64,000 nt of DNA from assembly GCA_900545135.1 (NCBI GenBank), contig UQXL01000001.1:1-64000 (forward strand), in the 5' to 3' direction. Source of the DNA: an uncultured Eubacteriales bacterium. Its GTDB lineage: Bacteria; Bacillota; Clostridia; Peptostreptococcales; Anaerovoracaceae. The notes under the pieces were generated by a model, which saw nothing but the letters and a program-made list of their open reading frames with translations, did no database searches and was not told where the DNA came from. This document shows positions 1 through 8,131 of this stretch, piece by piece (positions within the stretch are counted from its first letter, which is position 1; every line of letters starts with the position of its first letter). Position numbers and translations under genes: made by a program.

Positions 1-39
1 CAGCTTTTGTTGTCGTCACAAGAAAGGAGATGATTTTAC

Positions 40-1503
40 ATGTCGGCTATAAAAATTGAGAATCTAACTTTTTCATATCCGGAAAGTTACGATAATATAT
101 TTGAAGACGTCAGCTTTCAGATAGATACAGACTGGAAACTGGGCTTTGTCGGCAGAAACGGCAGGGGAAAGACCACTTTTCTGCAGCTCTTGACGAACAG
201 ATATGAATACAGCGGCAGGATCACGTCGCCGGTGGAATTCGGCTATTTTCCCTGCGTTGTGTATGACAGAGATAGACTTACAGAAGATATTCTCTCTGAA
301 ATCTGCCCGGAAGCCCAGAACTGGCAAATCATAAGAGAACTGTCGTATCTTGACATGGATGCAGAAGTGCTTTACAGGCCCTTTAACACCCTTTCAGGAG
401 GTGAACAGACAAAAGCGCTGCTTTGCGCCCTCTTCCTTGACGAGGGACGTTTTCTGCTCATAGACGAGCCTACAAATCACCTGGATATGAAAGCGAGGGA
501 AAAAATGGCCTCATATCTAAAAAGGAAAAAAGGCTTCATACTGGTGTCCCACGACAGGACGCTGCTGGACGGCTGCACCGACCACACTCTGTCGCTGAAT
601 AAGACAGATATAGAAGTCCAAAGCGGCAATTTCTCATCTTTTATGGAAAACTTTCAGCGCCAGCAGGACTTTGAAAAGAGCAGAAGCGAAAAACTGGAAA
701 AGGATATAGTGCGTCTGAAGAAAACGGCAAAGCAGAAAGCTTCCTGGTCAGACAAAGTTGAAGCCTCTAAAATTGGTGCCGCAGACAAAGGCTTCGTTGG
801 CCACAGAGCCGCCAAGATGATGAAGCGGTCAAAAGCAATAGAAGCGAGGCAGCAGCAGGCCATTGCCGAGAAATCGCAGCTCTTGGGAAATTTTGAAAAA
901 GCCGAGGATTTGAAGCTTTCGCCTCTTGACCACCGCTCCGATCCGCTTGTATCTTTCTCGGATGTCTCCATATATTACGGAGATAGGACAGTATGCAGTC
1001 ACGTCAGCTTTTCCCTGCGGCAGGGAAAAAGGCTCATCATCGAAGGAAAAAACGGCAGCGGCAAGAGCAGTCTGCTCAAGCTGCTGGCAGGAGAGGATAT
1101 AAGTCATACAGGTATCATAACGAGAAGCTCCGGCCTCGTAATATCTTACGTGCCTCAGGATACCGGCTGGCTGAGAGGCAGCTTGTCGTCCTTCGCCGCG
1201 GAAAATCATCTTGACGAAAGCATTTTCAAGGCTATACTGCGCAAGATGGATTTTGAGCGTGTGCAGTTTGAAAAGGACATGTCTGAATTTTCCGAGGGGC
1301 AGAAGAAAAAGGTACTGATCGCCAAGAGTCTTTCGGAAAAAGCTCACATCTATGTCTGGGACGAACCTCTCAACTTCATAGACGTATATTCGCGCATGCA
1401 GATAGAAAATCTGATAGCACGGTTTTCGCCGGCCATGGTGCTGGCTGAGCACGACAGATACTTCTGCGAGGCGATAGAGGCTGAGATCATCAGCTTGGAC
1501 TAA
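40..1503 (+). CDS. ABC-F ribosome protection protein, Lsa/Vga-like
   Basis: Soluble ABC-F ATPase of 487 aa with two nucleotide-binding domains and no membrane segments. The first domain has Walker A GRNGRGKT (about residues 38-45), signature LSGGEQ and Walker B LLIDEPTNHLD. A charged coiled-coil linker follows (about residues 205-290). The second domain has GKNGSGKSS, the altered signature FSEGQ and WDEPLNFID. The PLNFID form of the second Walker B is shared by antibiotic resistance ABC-F proteins of the Lsa/Vga/CplR kind, which displace pleuromutilins, lincosamides and streptogramin A from the ribosome. That resistance role is inferred; a housekeeping ABC-F is the alternative. A good ribosome binding site (AAAGGAGAT) precedes the ATG. 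Only 39 bases of upstream DNA are visible, so any attenuator leader is off the window. Confidence 0.88.
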   Translation: MSAIKIENLTFSYPESYDNIFEDVSFQIDTDWKLGFVGRNGRGKTTFLQLLTNRYEYSGRITSPVEFGYFPCVVYDRDRLTEDILSEICPEAQNWQIIRELSYLDMDAEVLYRPFNTLSGGEQTKALLCALFLDEGRFLLIDEPTNHLDMKAREKMASYLKRKKGFILVSHDRTLLDGCTDHTLSLNKTDIEVQSGNFSSFMENFQRQQDFEKSRSEKLEKDIVRLKKTAKQKASWSDKVEASKIGAADKGFVGHRAAKMMKRSKAIEARQQQAIAEKSQLLGNFEKAEDLKLSPLDHRSDPLVSFSDVSIYYGDRTVCSHVSFSLRQGKRLIIEGKNGSGKSSLLKLLAGEDISHTGIITRSSGLVISYVPQDTGWLRGSLSSFAAENHLDESIFKAILRKMDFERVQFEKDMSEFSEGQKKKVLIAKSLSEKAHIYVWDEPLNFIDVYSRMQIENLIARFSPAMVLAEHDRYFCEAIEAEIISLD

Positions 1504-1518
1504 AAAAGCTAAAAAACT

Positions 1519-1567
1519 AAGCGGGAGCATTTCGCATTCACATACTGCGATGCTTCCGCTTTTCTTT
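1519..1567 (+). terminator. intrinsic terminator after the ABC-F gene
   Basis: Arms AGCGGGAGCAT and ATGCTTCCGCT pair over 11 bases with one G-U pair. The inner arms TCGCA/TGCGA extend the stem, and a T-rich run follows. It starts 16 bases after the stop codon. Confidence 0.8.
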
Positions 1568-1601
1568 ATCTTCATTCTTTTTCTTACGCTCTATTTTTCT
1601 T

Positions 1602-1630
1602 GTCATAAAACCTTGTCCCACTCATAGAAT
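1602..1630 (+). promoter_or_regulatory. candidate sigma-E promoter of the spoIIIA operon
   Basis: GTCATAAA at 1602-1609 and CATAGAAT at 1623-1630 are 13 bases apart. This resembles the sigma-E -35 (GTCATATT-like) and -10 (CATACAAT-like) elements. The spoIIIA operon is under mother-cell sigma-E in Bacillus subtilis, and the boxes lie about 30 bases before the first gene. No housekeeping-type promoter is evident in the same gap. Found by eye. Confidence 0.6.
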
Positions 1631-1660
1631 GTAATAATCAAAAGAAAAGGGGACATGTAG

Positions 1661-2536
1661 ATGAACGCTTTCAGAGAAATTTTGAGCAGACTGCCTGCCT
1701 CGGTGTGCCAGGAACTCGAGATCCTGCCCGATGCGGACCTCAGGGAACTGCAGGAGGTAAGGCTGCGCTGCGGCCAGCGGATAGTTTTAAGATATGACGG
1801 CAGAGAAAAAAGTCTGGTCAGGATAGTCAGCAAAGAAGATCTGCAGAAGACGCTCAATAACCTGATAAAACACTCATACTACGCTTATGAGGAAGATCTG
1901 GCCAAGGGCTTCGTGACCATAGAAGGCGGTCATAGAGTGGGAATATGCGGCAAAGCCGTGGTCAAGAACGGACAACCGTCTCTTATAAAAGAAGTGAGTT
2001 CCATGAACATACGCTTCGCCAAGGAAATAAAGGGCTGCGCCAATTCGCTGATCCCTGTTATACTGAAAGACGGCAGGCCGGAAAATATACTGATAGTTTC
2101 ACCTCCCGGCTGCGGCAAGACGACTCTTCTGCGGGACATGACCCGCTGTATGAGCATGCGCGGCATACAGACTGCCGTATGCGACGAAAGATCTGAAATA
2201 GCCGGAATGTACAGTTCATCTCCCAGCTTTGACCTTGGTCCGAGGACAGACGTGCTGGACGGCTGCGATAAGATACACGGCATACCTATGCTGATACGCT
2301 CCATGGCTCCCCAAGTGATAGTTACCGACGAGATAGGAAAAGAGGGAGACGTATCTGCTGTAGAACAGTGCATGAACGCGGGGATTTCACTGGTGACTTC
2401 GATACACGGCTGCTGCAGGAGAGATATAGAAAACTCCAACATAGGGTCTTTATTGGCGAAGAAGTTTTTCAGCAGCATAATATATCTGTCTGCCGAAAAG
2501 GGTCCGGGGACCATAAGGGAGATAGAAAATGCTTAG
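1661..2536 (+). CDS. spoIIIAA: stage III sporulation ATPase SpoIIIAA
   Basis: First gene of the eight-gene spoIIIA operon. SpoIIIAA is a cytoplasmic secretion-type ATPase (VirB11/PilT-like) that is thought to energise the SpoIIIA-SpoIIQ channel between mother cell and forespore. The 291 aa protein has a Walker A motif PPGCGKTT near residue 148, and a Walker B-like region followed by the VTSIHG stretch near residue 245. Length is usual for the family. A clear AGAAAAGGGGA ribosome binding site precedes the ATG. It overlaps spoIIIAB by 8 bases, which suggests translational coupling. Confidence 0.95.
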   Translation: MNAFREILSRLPASVCQELEILPDADLRELQEVRLRCGQRIVLRYDGREKSLVRIVSKEDLQKTLNNLIKHSYYAYEEDLAKGFVTIEGGHRVGICGKAVVKNGQPSLIKEVSSMNIRFAKEIKGCANSLIPVILKDGRPENILIVSPPGCGKTTLLRDMTRCMSMRGIQTAVCDERSEIAGMYSSSPSFDLGPRTDVLDGCDKIHGIPMLIRSMAPQVIVTDEIGKEGDVSAVEQCMNAGISLVTSIHGCCRRDIENSNIGSLLAKKFFSSIIYLSAEKGPGTIREIENA

Positions 2537-3053
2537 ACTGGCGGGACTTCTCGGCATAGTGCTCTCACTGGGACTTGCAGGCATTTTCAAAGCCCAGCAG
2601 CTCAAGGCCAGAGTGAGTCTTCTGGAAGATTTTATGCAGATGGTTCTGGAATTGAAAGGTCAGATAAGCTATTTCAGGGAGCCCCTTCCTTTGATATTCA
2701 GCAAAGTAGATAAAAGAACAGGCTCCAGAGCCTGTATGCTGCTCGGAGCTGTGGAAAGCCGCCTCGGCAGGCAGGACGGTCAGGACGCAGGAATCACTGA
2801 GATATGGTCCTTTAATGTGGAGGAAATATACAAAAACACGCCTCTTACGCCGGACGATCTGGAAACACTCAAATATCTGGGCAGCTTTGTCGGTCAGACC
2901 GACTATGACAATCACATTTTTCACTTTTCTTACCTTGAAGAAAAGCTCGGCCGCCAGATAGATGAAGCCAAAGCCAATTTAAAGCTTAAGGGTCCGATGT
3001 ACAGAAAGATAGGCTTTTTTCTGGGAGCCATCCTGGCCATATTGCTTATTTAA
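2529..3053 (+). CDS. spoIIIAB: stage III sporulation protein SpoIIIAB
   Basis: 174 aa with a hydrophobic segment at each end (residues about 3-20 and 155-174) around a soluble helical part, the usual SpoIIIAB shape. The family resembles the GspF/PilC platform proteins of secretion systems and sits in the mother-cell membrane. The start overlaps the spoIIIAA stop and has GGGAGATAG as ribosome binding site. Length and operon position match the family. Confidence 0.93.
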   Translation: MLRLAGLLGIVLSLGLAGIFKAQQLKARVSLLEDFMQMVLELKGQISYFREPLPLIFSKVDKRTGSRACMLLGAVESRLGRQDGQDAGITEIWSFNVEEIYKNTPLTPDDLETLKYLGSFVGQTDYDNHIFHFSYLEEKLGRQIDEAKANLKLKGPMYRKIGFFLGAILAILLI

Positions 3054-3093
3054 ATCCGCGGTAAAATAAACTGGCAGAAATTGAGGAGAAAAC

Positions 3094-3294
3094 ATGAGTT
3101 TCGGAGTAGACGTTTTATTTAAAATAGCGGCGATAGGTATCGCCATAGCCCTTTTGAATCAGATACTTTCCAAGGCCGGAAGAGATGAGGAAGCCATGAT
3201 GATAACGCTGGCCGGAGTCATAATAGTGCTTACCATAGTCATCAAGATGGTAAGCGAGTTCTTTCAGGAAATACAGGTGTTTCTGGAATTTTGA
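3094..3294 (+). CDS. spoIIIAC: stage III sporulation protein SpoIIIAC
   Basis: 66 aa with two membrane helices, the standard size for SpoIIIAC. The stretch LNQILSKAGRDEEA between the helices is family-like. It acts in the outer forespore membrane as part of the SpoIIIA channel. A GAGGAGA ribosome binding site lies upstream of the ATG. Third gene of the operon. Confidence 0.93.
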   Translation: MSFGVDVLFKIAAIGIAIALLNQILSKAGRDEEAMMITLAGVIIVLTIVIKMVSEFFQEIQVFLEF

Positions 3295-3343
3295 AGTACG
3301 CGCCGGGAAGTTTTTTCAGCGGAACAGGATTAAGAATTTTGAG

Positions 3344-3730
3344 ATGATTACTTTACTTAAGATATGTGCCGTAGGCATTGCCGCCATCATAATAATTGCT
3401 TTGGTTAGGCAGTATAAGCCGGAGCTGGCGACCGGAGTTTCAATATGCGCTTCCGTCATCATGCTGTTTTTTATCATAGGAAGCCTCAAAGAGGGGTTCA
3501 GTTTCATATCGGAGCTTTACAGCAGACTTTCCTACGGAAAAGAATATTTTCCGATAATACTGAAAGTGCTGGGAATAGCCTACGTAACAGAATTCGCAGT
3601 GGCGCTGTGCAGCGACGCCGGTGAAAAGTCCATAGCAGGCAAAGTCGAACTGGCCGGCAAGGTGGCCATATTCTTTGCCGCCATTCCAATTTTTGTTTCT
3701 TTGCTTGAGCTGCTGGACAGCTTGCTCTGA
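3344..3730 (+). CDS. spoIIIAD: stage III sporulation protein SpoIIIAD
   Basis: 128 aa with about four membrane segments, matching SpoIIIAD of other spore formers in size and place. The N-terminal pair of helices resembles SpoIIIAC. The motif YVTEFAVALCSDAGE near residue 84 is typical of the family. The ribosome binding site is weak (AGGATT about 12 bases upstream), so translation may depend on the preceding gene. Confidence 0.92.
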   Translation: MITLLKICAVGIAAIIIIALVRQYKPELATGVSICASVIMLFFIIGSLKEGFSFISELYSRLSYGKEYFPIILKVLGIAYVTEFAVALCSDAGEKSIAGKVELAGKVAIFFAAIPIFVSLLELLDSLL

Positions 3731-3796
3731 CAGCTTTTGTAGTGAGGCTTGTCCAATGGAAATTAAAATAACGAAAGAATATGTGACGGATCACGG

Positions 3797-4882
3797 ATGG
3801 ATTACGAAAAGATATTGGAAGAACAATTTAACAATGTAATAGACGAGGAGACTATAGACGGTATCGCCGGTCAGGCAGGGGACATTACATACGGACTTTC
3901 GCAGCAGTTTTCGCTGGAAAACATCTTCAACGCCACCGTAAAAGGCGAAAGCATTTTCAACAACCCAGACGTGATAGACAGCCTGAAAGACTTGTTTTTC
4001 TATGAAGTCAAAAGTGCCCTTGTTCTGGCCGTTGAAATACTCAGCGTCTGCATAATAATCGGCCTTTTGAAAAACCTGTCGTCGTCTTTCAGCAGCAAGT
4101 CGGTTTCCGATATAAGCATGATGGTCTGCACCATGGTCATCATCGGATTGGCGATAAACAACTTCCGCGTTTCCTACGATTTGGCGATAGATACAGTAGG
4201 CACCATGGCTGATACGATGGCTGTGCTGGCGCCCATACTGCTTGGCATCATGGTTTCCACAGGAGCTGTGACTTCAGGAACGGTACTGAGTCCGCTGATA
4301 ATCGGGTCGATCTCCGGTATCGCGCTCATCGTCAAGACTTTCATACTGCCTGCGCTGTTTACGGCCACAATCCTTTCACTAATAAACTGTATAACAGAAA
4401 AAGATTATGTAAACAAGATAGCAAAGCTGCTGAGAAACGCTTCCGTAGCTGTGATGGGACTTCTGATGGTCATACTGACCGGGATAATTTCCATACAGGG
4501 GCTTCTGACGGATACTTCGGACGGACTCCTGATCAACACTGCCAAATACTCACTCAGTTCGTTCATACCAATAGTAGGAGGCTTTACTTCCGATACAGTG
4601 GAACTCTTCCTCAGGTGTATGTCGTCCATTAAGAGTGTTGTCGGCGTTTTCGGCATCATACTCATCCTGCTTCTGATTCTGGTGCCGCTGATAAAAATAA
4701 TAATTATCGCTTGCGTTTACAAGCTTACGGCAGCTCTGTGCGAACCGGTCACAGACAGCAAGATTTCAGACGGCCTCAGCGATATGGGCAGCTGCCTCAT
4801 TTCCATAGGATCAATAATGTTCTTCAACGCTCTGCTCTTCATAATGTTCATAACTACCATAATGAAGATAGGAGGCGGATGA
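3797..4882 (+). CDS. spoIIIAE: stage III sporulation protein SpoIIIAE
   Basis: 361 aa with a soluble N-terminal region of about 75 residues followed by eight or so membrane segments. This is the large polytopic member of the SpoIIIA complex. The protein begins MDYEKILEEQF with no obvious signal peptide. The ribosome binding site is poor, and no better in-frame start exists upstream. The stop TGA overlaps the ATG of spoIIIAF. Confidence 0.92.
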   Translation: MDYEKILEEQFNNVIDEETIDGIAGQAGDITYGLSQQFSLENIFNATVKGESIFNNPDVIDSLKDLFFYEVKSALVLAVEILSVCIIIGLLKNLSSSFSSKSVSDISMMVCTMVIIGLAINNFRVSYDLAIDTVGTMADTMAVLAPILLGIMVSTGAVTSGTVLSPLIIGSISGIALIVKTFILPALFTATILSLINCITEKDYVNKIAKLLRNASVAVMGLLMVILTGIISIQGLLTDTSDGLLINTAKYSLSSFIPIVGGFTSDTVELFLRCMSSIKSVVGVFGIILILLLILVPLIKIIIIACVYKLTAALCEPVTDSKISDGLSDMGSCLISIGSIMFFNALLFIMFITTIMKIGGG

Positions 4883-5049
4883 TGGAAAGCGTATTCACAT
4901 GGGTCAAAGACGTATTTTTTATAATAATTTCCCTTACTTTTTTTCAGATACTGATACCAAACTCAAATATGACCAAGTATCTTAAATTCATATTTTCCCT
5001 CATAATCCTGGCCGTCATCCTGGAGCCCTTCGCAAGCCTGGTCAAATAA
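4879..5049 (+). CDS. spoIIIAF: truncated stage III sporulation protein SpoIIIAF (membrane part only)
   Basis: 56 aa in tandem with spoIIIAE (ATG at 4879, a second ATG at 4882, GGAGGCGG just before). The two membrane segments and the PNSNMTKYLKF stretch match the N-terminal part of SpoIIIAF. The family is normally about 200 aa, with a soluble C-terminal domain in the intermembrane space. Here a TAA falls right after the second helix, and only 112 bases separate it from spoIIIAG, too few for the missing domain. So the C-terminal domain is absent rather than frameshifted. Confidence 0.8.
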   Translation: MMESVFTWVKDVFFIIISLTFFQILIPNSNMTKYLKFIFSLIILAVILEPFASLVK

Positions 5050-5161
5050 GGGGACGAGGGTAGAAGCGCAGTGAAAACGATGGCCGGCTGTAATGAAACC
5101 GGCGATAATTATAATAAAAGTCATAATCGCAGACATCTTTCATATAAATAGGAGTGAGATT

Positions 5162-5524
5162 ATGTTTGATAAAATAGTAGGCAAGGAAAACTTCATCAAG
5201 CTTATAACAGTCCTTCTGATAGCTTCCATCGGAATACTGGCTTTAAGCATACTCACCGACTCTTCCGACGGACGAAAACAGATAATAGACCTCGACGGAG
5301 GTTCCGAGGAACAGCTGTGCAGCGTGCTTTCCAGCATCAAAGGAGTGGGAGATGTGGAAGTCATGGTCAAATATGACGCCGAAGAAAACGTATCAGGAGT
5401 GATAGTCATCGCAGAAGGAGGTTCTGATCCCGTAATTGCCAACGACCTTACCCAGGGAGTTTCAACCTTGTTTAATATTCCGGTTTCAAACGTAATAGTT
5501 TTTGAAAAAGAACAGGAGGAGTGA
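5162..5524 (+). CDS. spoIIIAG: stage III sporulation protein SpoIIIAG, short form
   Basis: 120 aa with one N-terminal membrane helix (about residues 13-32) and a ring-building-motif type domain carrying VKYDAEENVSGVIVIAEGG and TQGVSTLFNIP. In B. subtilis SpoIIIAG forms a large ring in the intermembrane space; family members are usually longer (about 200 aa). The ATG at 5162 was chosen because AGGAG stands 7 bases upstream. An in-frame ATG at 5093 would add 23 residues, but it lacks a binding site and would place odd sequence before the membrane helix. Confidence 0.88.
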   Translation: MFDKIVGKENFIKLITVLLIASIGILALSILTDSSDGRKQIIDLDGGSEEQLCSVLSSIKGVGDVEVMVKYDAEENVSGVIVIAEGGSDPVIANDLTQGVSTLFNIPVSNVIVFEKEQEE

Positions 5525-5526
5525 CT

Positions 5527-6069
5527 TTGAAAAAGAAGTTTAGTTATAAGGATATCTTGTATAAAGGCAAGAGAGTAGCCGTTTTAGGCTTGGTAGTCGT
5601 ATTCGGTACAGGTGTTATCGTAACGTCGGGATTAGATAAAAAAGAGGAGGTTCCGGCTCACGACGGAGAAGTCCTGGTAGACAGCCTGGCTGTAGAAGAG
5701 GAAGAAACCGACGCGGCCGCTTCAGGCGGAGATTTTGAAGAGATGAGAGCACAGATGGAACTGGAGCGCAACAAACTGATTTCCACTCTCGACTCGACTA
5801 TCAATAACAGCAATAACGACAACGAAAAGAAAAACGCTTCTGAAGAAAAGCAAAGAATCCTGGGCTACATGGAAACTGAGCTGGCCATAGAAAGCATAAT
5901 AGAACAGAAAAATCTGCCCGATTCTTTCGTGCTCATAACCGAAAGCAGCATAAGCGTGACTGTGGACCAGCAGGACCTTGACACCAGCACCGTCGCCAAG
6001 ATATGCGATATAGTGATGCGTGAAACCGGAGAATCCGCTGATAAGATCATAATCCAGAGCAAGTATTAA
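5527..6069 (+). CDS. spoIIIAH: stage III sporulation protein SpoIIIAH
   Basis: 180 aa. A basic N-terminus and one membrane helix (about residues 16-33) are followed by an acidic Ala/Glu-rich linker, a coiled stretch and a YscJ/FliF-like domain ending in GESADKIIIQSKY. SpoIIIAH crosses the outer forespore membrane and docks with SpoIIQ. TTG at 5527 was chosen as start because AGGAGGA ends 6 bases before it. The alternative GTG at 5521 touches the Shine-Dalgarno sequence. Last gene of the operon. Confidence 0.92.
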   Translation: MKKKFSYKDILYKGKRVAVLGLVVVFGTGVIVTSGLDKKEEVPAHDGEVLVDSLAVEEEETDAAASGGDFEEMRAQMELERNKLISTLDSTINNSNNDNEKKNASEEKQRILGYMETELAIESIIEQKNLPDSFVLITESSISVTVDQQDLDTSTVAKICDIVMRETGESADKIIIQSKY

Positions 6070-6112
6070 AATTTATACATCAGATGCAAAACTTTCAGAG
6101 AATGTTTGAAAT

Positions 6113-6158
6113 TCCGCCCCTCAGCTTTGCCCAAATAGGCCAGGCGAGGGGGTTTTGT
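6113..6158 (+). terminator. terminator of the spoIIIA operon
   Basis: CCCCTC and GAGGGG, extended by GCC/GGC, form a stem with a short internal loop, followed by TTTTGTAT. It lies about 45 bases after the spoIIIAH stop. Confidence 0.65.
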
Positions 6159-6221
6159 ATATAAAAATTTTAATTTTATAAAAAACATGAACAAATTTTA
6201 TAAAATTTTACATAATTACTT

Positions 6222-6317
6222 TATAATAATGTCTGTGGCATAAAGCCAGCCCGGCTGCAAAACCCAAACAAACCGGCCGCAAAGAACAGCCGAAAACCGA
6301 CTGTTCTTTTTTATGCC
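6222..6317 (+). ncRNA. candidate small structured RNA between spoIIIAH and the Asp23-like gene
   Basis: A TATAAT box (6222-6227, weak -35) is followed by a compact fold. GGCATAAA (6237-6244) pairs perfectly with TTTATGCC (6310-6317). Inside are a small AGCC/GGCT hairpin (6244-6256) and an AAGAACAG/CTGTTCTT hairpin (6282-6289 with 6301-6308) ending in a run of six T's, like an intrinsic terminator. The expected transcript is about 75-80 nt. It has no coding potential. Its family is not recognised; it could simply be a terminator with accidental flanking pairing. Confidence 0.35.
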
Positions 6318-6333
6318 TGCAGGGCAAATACCA

Positions 6334-6362
6334 TTGAACAAAAATCGCTTTTCTGTTATAAT
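6334..6362 (+). promoter_or_regulatory. strong vegetative promoter before the Asp23-like gene
   Basis: TTGAAC (6334-6339), a 17-base spacer and TATAAT (6357-6362) with an extended TGT just before the -10. The expected start near 6369 leaves a leader of only about 12 bases before the TTG start codon, so the ribosome binding site is at the very 5' end. It likely drives the long housekeeping operon beginning with the Asp23-like gene and nusB. Confidence 0.75.
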
Positions 6363-6380
6363 TTTAGCGAGGTGATCATC

Positions 6381-6743
6381 TTGTCGGACAAACAGACATT
6401 GAACAGAATTTCAGAAGAAATAATATGCATGGCGGCCATGAAGGCGGCCTTGAACGTACCAGGAGTAAACCACCTGTGCGACAGCTTTGCCGACAATATC
6501 GCGAAAAAAATCGTCGGTAAAGAAACTCCTTACAACGGTATAAAGCTTTCAAAAGATAAAGATATGATCTCGATAGATATTTTTCTCGTGGCCGACTACG
6601 GCGTCAAAATACCGCAGCTGGCATGGGACATACAAAACGAAGTCAAGAAGAGCGTCAGCGGGATCACCGATCAGATATTAAACGCAGTGAATATCCATGT
6701 TCAGGGAGTATCTCTGCCGAATAGATTTGAGGAGCGTCAATGA
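6381..6743 (+). CDS. Asp23/Gls24 family protein (YqhY-like)
   Basis: 120 aa cytoplasmic protein of the Asp23 family. B. subtilis YqhY, also encoded just before nusB, is the positional counterpart and has been linked to lipid or envelope homeostasis. TTG at 6381 is preferred: GAGG at 6369-6372 stands 8 bases upstream, whereas the GTG at 6372 overlaps it. The gene ends with an ATGA overlap into nusB. Confidence 0.82.
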   Translation: MSDKQTLNRISEEIICMAAMKAALNVPGVNHLCDSFADNIAKKIVGKETPYNGIKLSKDKDMISIDIFLVADYGVKIPQLAWDIQNEVKKSVSGITDQILNAVNIHVQGVSLPNRFEERQ

Positions 6744-7126
6744 ATAGAAGAGAGGCAAGAATTTTAGCAATGCAGTACATTTTCCAGATGGGGGCGCAGG
6801 GAAATTTCAGCGCCGAAAGCCTGGATGATTTTATTTCCGACAAAAAAGCCGGCGGTCAGAAGCAATATATTGCGTCGGTCATAAATTCAGTATGTGAAAA
6901 TATAGCGGCGATTGACGGCGTTATCAATGAGAACAGTTCAGGCTGGTCCGTCTCGAGGATGGCCAAAGCCGATCTTGCCGTCCTGCGTCTTGCCGCCGCA
7001 GAGATACTTTATGACGAAGATATTCCAAAATCCGTATCCATCAACGAAGCCGTGGAACTGGCCAAGATATACGGAGACGACAAATCAGCCGGCTTTGTCA
7101 ATGCAGTTCTTAAGAACATAGGCTGA
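6740..7126 (+). CDS. nusB: transcription antitermination factor NusB
   Basis: 128 aa, all-helical NusB protein that binds boxA in rRNA transcripts together with S10. Family features include the N-terminal RREARILAMQYIFQM and the C-terminal SVSINEAVELAKIYGDDKSAGFVNAVL. Start codon overlaps the previous stop, with GAGGAGCG as binding site. Confidence 0.95.
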   Translation: MNRREARILAMQYIFQMGAQGNFSAESLDDFISDKKAGGQKQYIASVINSVCENIAAIDGVINENSSGWSVSRMAKADLAVLRLAAAEILYDEDIPKSVSINEAVELAKIYGDDKSAGFVNAVLKNIG

Positions 7127-7147
7127 CTGATTCACGGGACAACACTC

Positions 7148-8131
7148 ATGGAAAAAAGAAAACTTTCTTTAGGCATAGATACAAGCAATTACAAGACTTC
7201 CGTCGCCGTCGTATCCGATGACGGCGAGATACTCTTCAACAGCCAGGCTTTTCTCTACGTAAAAGAGGGAGAACGTGGGCTGAGGCAGTCGGAAGCCTTG
7301 TTTCAGCACGTAAACAAGCTGCCACAGACCATTGCCGCAGCTCTGGCAAACAGGGACATCAGAAAGAATATAGGCTGCGTCGCTGTCTCCGACAGACCGA
7401 GGCCGGCAGAAAACTCATACATGCCTGTATTCAACGCCGGCGTATCGGCGGCCGAGATTCTGAGCGCTTCCCTGGCAGTTCCCCTCTACAAGTTTTCTCA
7501 TCAGGAGGGTCACATTGAAGCCGTCAGGCGCTACTCCACGCTAAAAGACGAGGATTCTTTCGTATGTTTTCATTTCAGCGGAGGGACGACTGAAGCCATC
7601 GCCGTAGACAAAAAACTTGGGCGATTTGAAATAGTCGGAGGCTCAAAGGATATATCATACGGCCAGGTTCTCGACAGGATAGGCGTGGCCATGGGATTTT
7701 CCTTTCCCTGCGGAAAGAAACTGGACGAGCTGGCCGGCAGGGCGGCTGGTGAAAAGAACTGCGTATTCACGCCGATAAAGGTGAAGGACTGCTTCGTCAA
7801 TCTTTCGGGAATAGAGACGCAGGGCCAGCGGCTGCTGGAAAAGCAGATTCTTGAAAAGCATACGCTCGAAAATCACATAAGGGAAAAAATAGCCTGTGAT
7901 TTGATGCTGCGCATTTCAGAATCCATAGAAGAGATGACGCTGCGGCTGGCAGAAAAATACGATATAGAGAATTTCATATTCGCAGGAGGAGTTTCTTCCA
8001 GCGAATATCTGAGAAAATATATGAACAGACATCTGGCGGGAAAAGTAAAATTTGTCTTTGGTGATCCGAAGCTTTCGCAGGATAACGCCGTCGGCACAGC
8101 TCTGCTGGGAGGAAGTAAGATATGGCTTTAA
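7148..8131 (+). CDS. TsaD/Kae1/YgjD-like protein (ASKHA fold paralogue)
   Basis: 327 aa protein of the Kae1/TsaD/YgjD family, formerly called O-sialoglycoprotein endopeptidase. The N-terminus LGIDTSNYKTSVAVV is the ASKHA phosphate-1 motif. The metal-binding HxEGH motif is present as HQEGH near residue 118, and FAGGVSSSEYLR closes the fold. True TsaD makes the t6A base in tRNA. This copy is divergent and lies between nusB and xseA, a place where Clostridia often carry a second, uncharacterised TsaD-like gene. Whether it is the functional TsaD cannot be settled here. Confidence 0.75.
   Translation: MEKRKLSLGIDTSNYKTSVAVVSDDGEILFNSQAFLYVKEGERGLRQSEALFQHVNKLPQTIAAALANRDIRKNIGCVAVSDRPRPAENSYMPVFNAGVSAAEILSASLAVPLYKFSHQEGHIEAVRRYSTLKDEDSFVCFHFSGGTTEAIAVDKKLGRFEIVGGSKDISYGQVLDRIGVAMGFSFPCGKKLDELAGRAAGEKNCVFTPIKVKDCFVNLSGIETQGQRLLEKQILEKHTLENHIREKIACDLMLRISESIEEMTLRLAEKYDIENFIFAGGVSSSEYLRKYMNRHLAGKVKFVFGDPKLSQDNAVGTALLGGSKIWL

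Noticed and set aside
829..1575. 248-codon minus-strand frame opposite the ABC-F gene
   Set aside because: It is a mirror of a strongly conserved coding frame, has no ribosome binding site and its protein shows no family pattern.
5093..5161. Upstream in-frame start for spoIIIAG
   Set aside because: It lacks a Shine-Dalgarno, and the added residues do not fit the family. AGGAG before 5,162 decides the start.
5050..5161. Frameshifted remainder of spoIIIAF
   Set aside because: Only 112 bases are available, and none of the three frames continues the protein.
6245..6300. Resemblance to a cyclic-di-GMP-I riboswitch (CGCAAAG, GCAAAAC pieces)
   Set aside because: The order and pairing of the conserved parts, including the GAAA tetraloop receptor arrangement, are not present, and the gene downstream starts from its own promoter.
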